Source of the DNA: Acidobacteria bacterium bin61
GTDB lineage: Bacteria; Acidobacteriota; Vicinamibacteria; Marinacidobacterales; Marinacidobacteraceae
Length of the DNA: 64,000 nt
Assembly (NCBI GenBank): GCA_002238705.1
Contig: MPMW01000001.1
Span: forward strand, 1 to 64,000
Direction: 5' to 3'
Part shown: positions 1 to 7,371 of the stretch, piece after piece
Layout of the letters: the number at the start of each line of letters is the position of its first letter
How positions within the stretch are numbered: the first letter of the stretch is position 1
Program-made: the position numbers and the translations under genes
Notes under the pieces: generated by a model
What the model was told of the DNA's origin: nothing
Seen by the model: the letters and a program-made list of their open reading frames with translations, nothing else
The model's database searches: none

Positions 1-2
1 AC

Positions 3-458
3 GGCAACCAGCGCGAATCGCCGGAAGAGGCCGACCGCATCGCGTCGCTCGTCGCCGGTCTGCTCGCTTCGGCCTCCTGGACCGATGCCGACGGGGTGAC
101 CCGGCGGATCAGCCCCGACGACATCCTCGTCGTGGCTCCCTACAACGCCCAGGTGGACCTCCTCGCCGAGCGCCTCGACGGACGGGCCCGGGTGGGAACC
201 GTGGACAGGTTCCAGGGCCGGGAGGCCCCGGTGGTCTTCTACTCGATGGCGACCTCGACGCCGGACGCCGCCCCGCGCGGCATGGATTTCCTGTATTCGC
301 TGAACCGGTTGAACGTGGCGAGTTCGCGCGCCCGCTGCCTCGCGGTCGTGGTCGCGAGCCCGGAACTCTTTTTCCCCGAATGCAGGACCCCGCACCAGAT
401 GCGGCTCGCCAACGCGTTCTGCCGGTTTCGGGAGCTGGCGGAGGAAGTCGGGGACTGA
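3..458 (+). CDS. SF1 DNA/RNA helicase, C-terminal part (cut by window edge)
   Basis: The reading frame is open from the first bases of the window, so the gene starts upstream. The visible 151 residues match the second RecA-like domain of Dna2/Upf1-type superfamily 1 helicases. A 'VVAPYNAQVDLL' segment (motif IV region) is followed by 'VGTVDRFQGREAPVVFYSM' (motif V, with the typical D-x-FQG-x-E pattern) and by 'LNVASSRARC' (motif VI, with the ATP-contacting arginine). Such proteins unwind DNA or RNA:DNA, often fused to a RecB-like nuclease. Whether a nuclease domain lies upstream cannot be seen. The gene ends 22 bp before a toxin-antitoxin pair; no functional link is evident. Confidence 0.85.
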   Translation, partial: GNQRESPEEADRIASLVAGLLASASWTDADGVTRRISPDDILVVAPYNAQVDLLAERLDGRARVGTVDRFQGREAPVVFYSMATSTPDAAPRGMDFLYSLNRLNVASSRARCLAVVVASPELFFPECRTPHQMRLANAFCRFRELAEEVGD

Positions 459-480
459 GCCCGCTCTATACTCGGCCCCG

Positions 481-870
481 ATGGACAGCGGGTTCGGTGT
501 GGATTTGGAGCGGGCGCGGGCGTTCCAGGCCGAGAAGGAACGAAGGCGGGAGGCGCGGATTGACGCGCGCTTCGAGCAGGCCACCCGGGACGCGGACGCG
601 ATCGTCGCGGCGATCGCGGAACAGGTGAACCCGCGCCGCATCTACCAGTGGGGATCGCTGCTCGACCGGCCGCGCTTCAGCGAGATCTCGGACATTGACC
701 TCGCGGTCGAGGGGCTGTCCGGGCCCGCCGAGTTCTTCCGGACCCTCGGCATCGCGATGGACGGAACGAACCTTCCGGTTGACGTGATCGAGTTGGAGAA
801 GGTGCCGGAGGACATCGCCGAGCGCATCCGCTCGCGGGGCGCGGTGGTCCATGAACGCCGCGATCGCTGA
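481..870 (+). CDS. MntA-type minimal nucleotidyltransferase antitoxin
   Basis: This 129-residue protein has the minimal nucleotidyltransferase signature. A Gly-Ser pair ('WGSLLDR') is followed eleven residues later by Asp-Ile-Asp ('SDIDLAVEG'), and a third acidic residue sits in 'LPVDVIELE'. In characterised MntA/HepT (type VII) systems this enzyme AMPylates and thereby inactivates the HEPN RNase toxin encoded next to it. The N-terminal 40 residues are charged and helical. The 3' end overlaps the start of the downstream HEPN gene by 20 bp, which supports translational coupling and a toxin-antitoxin role. The AMPylation activity is inferred from the family, not seen. Confidence 0.85.
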   Translation: MDSGFGVDLERARAFQAEKERRREARIDARFEQATRDADAIVAAIAEQVNPRRIYQWGSLLDRPRFSEISDIDLAVEGLSGPAEFFRTLGIAMDGTNLPVDVIELEKVPEDIAERIRSRGAVVHERRDR

Positions 871-1333
871 ACTCACGGCCGCCGTCAGGTTGCACCAGCA
901 GCGACTTGGTGCGGTTCACGACACGCTGGAGAAGGCGCTCGCCGACGAGATCAACCGGCTCGGCAGGACGCCGGTGTCCGCGCTGATCATCGCCGGCCTG
1001 TTGGAGAACTACTACACCTGCGTCGAGACGATCTTCCTGCGGATCTCGCAGCACTTCGAGAACCGCCTCGGCCCCGAACGCTGGCATCAGGATCTGTTGC
1101 AGAAGATGACGCTGGACGTCGAGGGCGTGCGGGCGGCGGCGATATCCGAGGCTGCCTTTGCCCCACTCCTGGAACTACTCCGGTTTCGCCACTTCAAGCG
1201 CTACTACTTCGAATTGGAATACGACTGGGATCGCCTGGACTTTCTCGTGGTCAAGCTGCGCCAGGCCCATCCGCTGGTGACGCGCGACCTTGCGCGGTTT
1301 CGAGGGTTCATGGACGCGCTGAATCCGTCATGA
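851..1333 (+). CDS. HepT-like HEPN ribonuclease toxin
   Basis: This 160-residue all-helical protein is encoded directly after and overlapping the MNT nucleotidyltransferase. Near residues 110-125 it reads 'LLRFRHFKRYYFELEYDWD', a variant of the HEPN catalytic motif (Arg, then His, then Tyr) seen in the larger HepT-like family whose members are about 150 residues long. In known pairs the HEPN protein is an RNase toxin and the Tyr of this motif is the residue AMPylated by MntA. The gene order here (MNT first, HEPN second) occurs in natural systems. Nothing indicates inactivation. Confidence 0.8.
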   Translation: MNAAIAELTAAVRLHQQRLGAVHDTLEKALADEINRLGRTPVSALIIAGLLENYYTCVETIFLRISQHFENRLGPERWHQDLLQKMTLDVEGVRAAAISEAAFAPLLELLRFRHFKRYYFELEYDWDRLDFLVVKLRQAHPLVTRDLARFRGFMDALNPS

Positions 1334-1476
1334 ACGGCGCGGACCCGCGCCCCGGAGACTGAAGGACGGGGGCGCCGGAACCCTCCACCCCGGGTTCAAG
1401 GCGCCACGGACCGGCTCGGCTCGGCATACTCTTCGGCCCCCGGACACCGCAAACACGGAACGAGGAACCACCTGCC

Positions 1477-3861
1477 ATGGATATCTACGAGGATCTGCGG
1501 TTTGACGAGCACCTGAGCCGGTTGGTGGCGCTCCTCGAAGCGGTGAACCGGCCGGGCGGGTTCTGCACCGAGGGACGGTTGCTCGTCCCCATGCCGCGCA
1601 TCGTCGTCGGCGAGACGCCGATGCTCTCGTTTCCCGTCCCGGACGCCCAGGCAAGGGCGCTGATCGCCACCGCGGAGCGGGCGCCCTACGGCCGCGGCCA
1701 GGAAACCCTCTACGACGCCTCCGTCCGCAACTGCTGGCAGGTGGACCCGCGTTCCATCCGGATCGAAGGGAGGACCTGGCGGCAGACCCTCGAGCAGATC
1801 GAGGCGGAAACAGCCGCAGGCCTCGGATTCCCCCCGGCGGCGATCACGGCCGAGCTCTACAAGCTGCTGATCTATGAGCGGGGCGGCTTCTTCGCCCCCC
1901 ACCGGGACACCGAGAAGACGGACCGCATGGTCGCCACCCTGGTCGTCGCGCTTCCCGCCGGCGGAAGCGGCGGCGATCTCGTGGTGCGTCACCACGGGCG
2001 GGAACAGGTCGTGGCCATGCAGACGGACGAACCCTCCCAACTCATCCACGCGGCCTTCTACGCGGACTGCGAGCACGAGATCCGGCCGGTGACGGACGGA
2101 TACCGGATCGCCCTGGTGTACAACCTGATCCGCAAGGAGAAGGTGCAGGTCCCGGCCAACGCCCCGGATCACCGCGACCGGGTTGCCGCGGTGGCCGAGG
2201 AACTCGGGAAGCGCTGCCGCGAGGGCGACGCCGGCCGCAAGCTGGTCTGGGTCCTGGAACACGACTACAGCGAAGCCGGCCTCGCCTTCGACAGCCTGAA
2301 GAACGTGGACGCCGCGGTCGGGGAAGTGCTGGCCGCTGCCGCCGAGCGGACGGGCTGTGCGATGTTCACCGCAATCCTGCACGCCGAGCAGACGGACTCC
2401 GTCATGGCGTACGGGCATGTCTACGACGATGACGACCCGGACGAGGACGATTTCGAGGTCATCGAGACGGATACGTTCGGCTGCTGGCTGGACGGCTTGA
2501 CAGCTCCGGACGGCGCGGCGCCCGACTACGGGAAACTGCGAATCCGTCCGGGTGAGTTGATGCCCGCCGGCCGGCTCGATCTGGACCGGCCGGACTCGCA
2601 GCGCCTGTTCGAGGCGACCGGGAACGGCGGCGCAACGGTGGATCGCCTCTACCGCAGCGCCGCGCTCGTCATGTGGCCCCGCGAGGCGACTCTCGAGGTC
2701 CTCGCACCCGCGGGCGCCGACACGATCCTCGCCTTCCTGGCGGCGGAGCGGGAGCGCGAGTCGGCGGGCCACCCCGTCCCCGTGGGGACGCGCGAACTGG
2801 CGGGGCAACTCGCGGCGGTATGGCCCGATCCGGTGTGGGTGTCTCCCGCCGACGAAGGCTGGGCGCGCCAGACGAGCGCAGTCCTGGACCTGCTGCGTTC
2901 CATCGGCAGCTCCGAAGCGACCGTCAAGTTCTTGACGGAGGTCATCGCGCCCCGCTACTGGAGCGCCCTCGAAGGGGCGGTGACGGCCGCGGCGGCTGAA
3001 CTTGGCGGCGAACGAATGCGCGGTGTCGTGGTGCAGTTGATCCGAAGCCGCCTTGCGGATCAGCCGGCGGCGACGCTCGAATTGCTGTGGGAACTGCGCG
3101 GCCTGCTGGACGAATCGACAGACCCGGGTTGGAGAGAGACGCTACGAACGGCCGTGAGGGAGGCCTGTGCCGCAGTGCCGACCATCGCCACGGCGACGGC
3201 CGGGGAAGACGGGAGAGGCTTCCGGCTGGCCCGGAAACCGGCTCCCCTGGCCCCCGGCCTGCTGCGAAACCTCTATGGGCTGGTGTGGCAATTCGGGCTG
3301 GAGAAAGACGCGGAAACCGCCACCAACTTCTTCCTCGCCGAGCCCGGGCGGGTGGCGCCGGACCGGACGCTTCCGCAGCTTCTTCGGGAACTGCACGCTC
3401 GGTGGCCCGCGGACGCCGCCGGCAGCCCGGCGTTCACGGCGCTGTGGCGGCGGAGCACCGATTTCCTGCTGTCCCGGAGCCCTTCCCCGCCCAGGACGCC
3501 CTCGGACTGGACGCTGCCGGTCGGCGCCCTGCGCTGCGACTGCAACCGCTGCGAAGCGTTGCGGCGGTTCGGCGAGGACCCCGAGGCCACCGAGCACCGC
3601 ATCCGCGCGGCGCAGTGGGACCGGAATCATGTGACGGATCACATTGACCGGAGTGGTCTCGATCTCCGCCACCGGACGGAAAAGCGCGGTCGTCCCTACA
3701 CCCTCGTGGTCATCAAGACGAGGGCGAGCCACGAGCGTCGCCTCCGGGAGTACGAGGGGGACATCGCGGCGATGCGCCAGCTTCTGGCGACCGCGGATAC
3801 CGCCACCGATTCAGGAGCCCGGGCGGCGGAACTCGCCGCCGCGGTGGCGCTCGCCGGTTGA
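1477..3861 (+). CDS. Large 2-oxoglutarate/Fe(II)-dependent oxygenase
   Basis: This is a 794-residue protein with an N-terminal prolyl-4-hydroxylase-like fold. The iron-binding His-x-Asp is in 'FFAPHRDTEK' (about residues 143-152), the distal His in 'ADCEHEI' (about 200), and the 2-oxoglutarate-binding Arg in 'DGYRIALVYNL' about ten residues later. So the catalytic domain spans roughly residues 60-215. The remaining 580 residues are not assignable by eye. They are mostly helical, with an acidic patch near 325 and a cysteine pair cluster 'CDCNRC' near residue 690 that could bind a metal. Substrate is unknown. The gene stands alone, 143 bp after the toxin-antitoxin pair, and converges on the RuBisCO-like gene. 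Confidence 0.75.
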   Translation: MDIYEDLRFDEHLSRLVALLEAVNRPGGFCTEGRLLVPMPRIVVGETPMLSFPVPDAQARALIATAERAPYGRGQETLYDASVRNCWQVDPRSIRIEGRTWRQTLEQIEAETAAGLGFPPAAITAELYKLLIYERGGFFAPHRDTEKTDRMVATLVVALPAGGSGGDLVVRHHGREQVVAMQTDEPSQLIHAAFYADCEHEIRPVTDGYRIALVYNLIRKEKVQVPANAPDHRDRVAAVAEELGKRCREGDAGRKLVWVLEHDYSEAGLAFDSLKNVDAAVGEVLAAAAERTGCAMFTAILHAEQTDSVMAYGHVYDDDDPDEDDFEVIETDTFGCWLDGLTAPDGAAPDYGKLRIRPGELMPAGRLDLDRPDSQRLFEATGNGGATVDRLYRSAALVMWPREATLEVLAPAGADTILAFLAAERERESAGHPVPVGTRELAGQLAAVWPDPVWVSPADEGWARQTSAVLDLLRSIGSSEATVKFLTEVIAPRYWSALEGAVTAAAAELGGERMRGVVVQLIRSRLADQPAATLELLWELRGLLDESTDPGWRETLRTAVREACAAVPTIATATAGEDGRGFRLARKPAPLAPGLLRNLYGLVWQFGLEKDAETATNFFLAEPGRVAPDRTLPQLLRELHARWPADAAGSPAFTALWRRSTDFLLSRSPSPPRTPSDWTLPVGALRCDCNRCEALRRFGEDPEATEHRIRAAQWDRNHVTDHIDRSGLDLRHRTEKRGRPYTLVVIKTRASHERRLREYEGDIAAMRQLLATADTATDSGARAAELAAAVALAG

Positions 3862-3883
3862 CGCCGGCGGCGCCCCCTTCCGC

Positions 3884-5464
3884 CTACTGCGCCCGCATGG
3901 GGCGGTCGCGGTCGTGGTCCACCACGCAGAAGAACCCGAAGGGCTCGGCCGTCTCGTTCCGCAACTGGTGGGCCTCGAGGGGGCCGACGCAGGCGACATC
4001 GAGTGGGCGGAGCGGCAGTCGGCGACCCCCGAGCAGAAGTACTCCCTCTCCTCTGGCCCCGATGACGACGTGCGTGTGCACATGCTTCTCCAGGCTCGTG
4101 TGGCCACCCGGTTCGACCTCGAAGTAGCGGAGGTCGGAGCGCGTACGCTCCCCGAACCTGCCCACGAGTTCCACGCGGCGAACCCCCCGGAAGGCCAGGT
4201 CGCGGGCGTCCTTGTAGGGCGAACTGTCCCGGCCCTCCCAGTTCCAGTCCTTCCGGAAGGCGAGCCGTCTTGGCTCCGGCAGCGAAGACCGGGGCGTCTC
4301 CGCGGGCTGCATTGATACCTCGGGGTGGACCTCGCGAATCCCCTCGAGAATCTCGCGGGTTCCCGCTTCGATTCCCTCCGGATGGCCAAGGAGGGCCCCT
4401 CCGATCAGCAGCACCGTGTCCGGGCCGTAGGTCTCGCAGATGCGGCCGACATCGCCGGGGCCCATCCCGCCGGCGGGGGCCGCCCACGCGGGACGGAGCC
4501 CGCCGAGCGGCTCGCGAAGGCGGCTCGTGATCTCCACGCAGGCGGCTTCGGTGTACTGAAAGCGCCCGCCCGCGTCCGGGAACACCGAGATGTCGGCGCC
4601 GGCCAGCCGGAACAGGGTCCCCAGCAGAACACCGTGGGCGACCCCGTGCCCGGGGGCGTGGGTATAGACCCCCGTCAGGGAGGGATGCCCCATGAAGATC
4701 AGCGGATACCGCTCCGCCACCGCGCGCACGGCGTCGAGGCCGGTGATCATCGGGCAGACGAGGACCCCGGGAAGCCCGGCCTCGGCGACGAACTCGACGT
4801 AACGTTCGAGTTCCTCGGCGGGGGCGCCCGCGTGCGGGAGGTAGAGGCACTTCCGGCCGGTCGCCTGGTTGCCGCGGTCCACGGCCTCGGCGCACGCGAG
4901 CACCCGGGAGCGGAAGGCCTCGAAGGGATCGGTGAGGTTCTGGTCGTCCTTCACCAGGTCGCCGCCGCCGCGGGCGAATGCTTCCCCGATCGCCGCGAGT
5001 TCGGGGACCGTCGAGCCCTGCGGTTTGAGCGCGGTGGCGAGCAGCGGCCGTCCCAGCACTCCGCACGCCCGCCGCACTCCCTCCACGCCGTGGTTGGGAC
5101 CGGGGAGGGCCTCGAGCAACGCCTGTGGGGGCCGCAGATCAACGAGCCGCACCCCGCCGTACATCGGCGCGTTGCCGATCGCTACCGCGAGGAGCCCGAA
5201 GAGGTCGGACGCCAGCTCGGCTCCGTAGCTGATCGTGATGCGGTTCGCGTCCGGAGCGCCGGGATCCGGAGTGATCGACTCGACCCTCCCGACGATTTCG
5301 TCACGGATCCGCCCCGGCGGAATGAGCGCCTCGGGAATCTCGACGGTCTGCTCGATCGCGATGAGACGGGCCAGTTCCTCGGGCGGGACCGCGCCCGGCT
5401 CGACCCGGTAGACGGCCGTGACCCGGTTGGGATGGGGCCGGCCGTCGCGGGATTCCACGATCAC
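3884..5464 (-). CDS. RuBisCO-like protein (form IV) fused to a C-terminal cupin
   Basis: Residues 1 to about 400 form a RuBisCO large-subunit fold. They include 'LKPQG' (Lys147, matching RuBisCO Lys175), 'DLVKDDQN' (Lys172 and Asp174, matching carbamylated Lys201 and Asp203), 'GHPSLTG' (His260) and the phosphate-loop motif 'GGALLGHPEG'. RuBisCO Glu204 is Gln175 here, Lys177 is Gln149, and no loop-6 Lys334 is seen, so it is not a carboxylase. Residues about 405-526 are a cupin with histidines in 'EKHVHTHVV' and a later 'AHQLRN'. In Rhodospirillum rubrum an RLP isomerises methylthioribulose-1-phosphate and a separate cupin releases methanethiol, giving 1-deoxyxylulose-5-phosphate. Both activities may be joined here (inference). 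The GTG start overlaps the tsaD stop by four bases (GTGA). An acid-sugar RLP role is the main alternative. Confidence 0.85.
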   Translation of the reverse strand: MIVESRDGRPHPNRVTAVYRVEPGAVPPEELARLIAIEQTVEIPEALIPPGRIRDEIVGRVESITPDPGAPDANRITISYGAELASDLFGLLAVAIGNAPMYGGVRLVDLRPPQALLEALPGPNHGVEGVRRACGVLGRPLLATALKPQGSTVPELAAIGEAFARGGGDLVKDDQNLTDPFEAFRSRVLACAEAVDRGNQATGRKCLYLPHAGAPAEELERYVEFVAEAGLPGVLVCPMITGLDAVRAVAERYPLIFMGHPSLTGVYTHAPGHGVAHGVLLGTLFRLAGADISVFPDAGGRFQYTEAACVEITSRLREPLGGLRPAWAAPAGGMGPGDVGRICETYGPDTVLLIGGALLGHPEGIEAGTREILEGIREVHPEVSMQPAETPRSSLPEPRRLAFRKDWNWEGRDSSPYKDARDLAFRGVRRVELVGRFGERTRSDLRYFEVEPGGHTSLEKHVHTHVVIGARGEGVLLLGGRRLPLRPLDVACVGPLEAHQLRNETAEPFGFFCVVDHDRDRPMRAQ

Positions 5465-6525
5465 CGGTGGCGGCGGGAGCGGCGCGGCCCGGTCTCGCCG
5501 AGCCGCAGTTCGGTGTCGGCGGTGAGGTCCGGACCCGCGGTCTCTCCCCGGAGGAGCGCCAGGTGGCCGGCGGCCGCGATCATGGCGGCGTTGTCGGTGG
5601 AGAGGGCGATGCTCGGATAGAAGACGGGCAGGCCGCGCTCCTGGCCGAGCGCCTTGAAGTCGGCGCGCAGGGCCGAGTTGGCGGCGACCCCGCCCGTCAG
5701 CAGCACCGCCTTCGCCTCGAACAGGCCGAGCGCCCGATCCACCGAACGGCGCAGGGCGCGGACGACCGCCGACTGAAAGCTGGCGGCCAGGTCACGGAGG
5801 TCTTCCCGGTCGAACGGATCTTCGCCGTCGGCCAGCGGCTCGATGCCCTCCTGCTCGATGAGCCGGAGGACCTGGGTCTTCAGGCCCGAGAAGCTGAAAT
5901 CGAGCTTCGCGCCGTCGGAGAAGTGCGGCAGCGACAGCAGATGGCGGCTCGCCTGGCCCCGCTGTGCGAGCCGGTCGAGGATCGGCCCGCCCGGATAGCC
6001 GAGTCCGAGCCGCTTGGCGAGCTTGTCGTAGGCCTCGCCGGCCGCGTCGTCGCGCGTCTTGCCGAGCAGCCGATAGGAGCTCTCGGCTTCGAGCAGGAAG
6101 AGGTTCGTGTGCCCCCCGGAGACCACGAGGGCGAGCGCCGGATGGGGAACCTCGCCGCCTTCCAGGTAGCAGGCGCGAATGTGTCCCTCGATGTGGTCCA
6201 CCCCGACGAGTGGAATGCCGCGGGCGAACGCGAACGCCTTCGCAAAGGAAACGCCGGCCAGCAGGGCCCCGATGAGCCCCGGACCGTTCGTGACCGCGAC
6301 CGCCCCGATGTCATCGAGGCCGGCATCGGCGTCACGGAGCGCTTGCCGCACCACCGGCGACAGGTTCAGGAGGTGCTGCCGGGAAGCGATCTCGGGCACC
6401 ACGCCGCCGAAGGCCGCGTGGTGGGCGACCTGTGAAGACACGACGTTCGAGAGGATGCGCCGGCCGTCCTCGACGACTGCCGCCGAGGTTTCGTCGCAGG
6501 AGGTCTCGATCCCGAGGATCAGCAT
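5461..6525 (-). CDS. tsaD: tRNA N6-adenosine threonylcarbamoyltransferase TsaD
   Basis: TsaD transfers the threonylcarbamoyl group to A37 of ANN-reading tRNAs (t6A), working with TsaB/TsaE. The protein starts 'MLILGIETSCDETSAAVV', the classic N-terminus with the ATP-binding phosphate loop. It carries the metal-binding pair in 'HIEGHIRACYLEGG' and the 'VSGGHTNLFL' and 'GGVAANSALR' motifs. A 21-codon upstream extension is open, but the start at this ATG gives the normal family N-terminus, so I chose it. Length (354 residues) is normal. It is followed with a four-base overlap by the RuBisCO-like/cupin gene and lies downstream of a FitA-fusion gene. The association with the neighbours seems to be only transcriptional. 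Confidence 0.97.
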   Translation of the reverse strand: MLILGIETSCDETSAAVVEDGRRILSNVVSSQVAHHAAFGGVVPEIASRQHLLNLSPVVRQALRDADAGLDDIGAVAVTNGPGLIGALLAGVSFAKAFAFARGIPLVGVDHIEGHIRACYLEGGEVPHPALALVVSGGHTNLFLLEAESSYRLLGKTRDDAAGEAYDKLAKRLGLGYPGGPILDRLAQRGQASRHLLSLPHFSDGAKLDFSFSGLKTQVLRLIEQEGIEPLADGEDPFDREDLRDLAASFQSAVVRALRRSVDRALGLFEAKAVLLTGGVAANSALRADFKALGQERGLPVFYPSIALSTDNAAMIAAAGHLALLRGETAGPDLTADTELRLGETGPRRSRRHR

Positions 6526-6612
6526 GGTTTTCAGGGAGCGGCGCCGAACAGGCGGTCGTAAGCGTGCTGCGTCAATGTGCAACCACACTCCGCTGGCATC
6601 GTAGATCCCGCA

Positions 6613-7320
6613 TCAACAGTAGTGGGCTTCCTGTAGCTGGAGTTGATGCGTGGCGTCGATGACATCGGGCTGGTCCCACACCTCGTCCAGCAGGCGGAAC
6701 GTGTGGCTGTTGGTGTGGCGGTCGAATTTGGCACGGTCGCGAACGACACCGACCGGGATCAGCGCCGCCCGCATCACACGGTAATTCTCGTGGAACAGCA
6801 CCGCGGCAAGGATGTCGAACCCGTTGGGATCGCGGATTGGCGACAGTAGCCGAGAACGATTGTGACCAGTGAGACGGCGTCCCTTGATCTGGTAGCGCTT
6901 GCCGTCCGTGTCTCTCGCATCAAGCGCCTTTACGGAGTCCAATTCCCACCCGTAGGCGGCGCAGAACAGGTACTCCGCGAGATCGCCGGTCGGATTGTTC
7001 TCCGTTCTCAGCACTCTGCGCGCGCGCAGTTCTTTCAAGGCCCCAACGTGGCAAGCGAGGAGTTCAGCAATCGACTTCTCCTTCGGGGTCGTTCGGTCTT
7101 CGCGCAGCAGTACGACGCTATCCGTCTGCGGAGTGCCCTCGGTGAGCCGGGAAAGCGCATCGGTGCGCTTCCGAAGCTCCACCATGCGCTGGATCCGGTC
7201 GAACCGCTCCGTCAACGCGCGCCGGGCCTCGGCCTCCATCGAACGGTCGTTCGCCTTGGCCTCCGCCTTCAGCGCCCGGATCACCTCGTCATCGAGATTT
7301 CGGATCGTAAGGCTGCCCAT
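6613..7320 (-). CDS. FitA-type RHH antitoxin fused to a DUF6998-like nuclease-fold domain
   Basis: The first 80 residues are a full FitA-like antitoxin. They comprise the ribbon-helix-helix 'SLTIRNLDDEVIRALK', 'NDRSMEAEARRAL', and the FitA tail 'PQTDSVVLLREDR' that normally binds the PIN toxin FitB. The chain then continues without a stop into about 140 residues resembling DUF6998. That part has 'NPTGDLAEYLF', 'DTDGKRYQIKGRR' (a D...Q-x-K arrangement reminiscent of PD-(D/E)xK nucleases), 'HNRSRLLSPIR', 'FDILAAVLF' and 'HTFRLLDEVWDQPDV'. I chose the ATG preceded by GGAGG over an in-frame start 16 codons upstream. No FitB-like PIN gene is adjacent. A self-contained antitoxin/effector protein is possible but unproven. 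Confidence 0.8.
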   Translation of the reverse strand: MGSLTIRNLDDEVIRALKAEAKANDRSMEAEARRALTERFDRIQRMVELRKRTDALSRLTEGTPQTDSVVLLREDRTTPKEKSIAELLACHVGALKELRARRVLRTENNPTGDLAEYLFCAAYGWELDSVKALDARDTDGKRYQIKGRRLTGHNRSRLLSPIRDPNGFDILAAVLFHENYRVMRAALIPVGVVRDRAKFDRHTNSHTFRLLDEVWDQPDVIDATHQLQLQEAHYC

Positions 7321-7371
7321 GACAACACCTCCACAGCGTTCTGATTCCTCTATGTTAGCAGAATGCACTCA

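Noticed and set aside
1336-1351. Hairpin GGCGCG/CGCGCC just after the hepT-like stop as terminator
   Set aside because: Short stem, no T-run, and such stems occur by chance at this GC content.
3884-5464. A carbon-fixing RuBisCO (form I-III)
   Set aside because: The metal-ligand Glu204 is Gln, Lys177 is Gln and loop-6 Lys334 is not seen. Together with the cupin fusion this indicates a RuBisCO-like protein.
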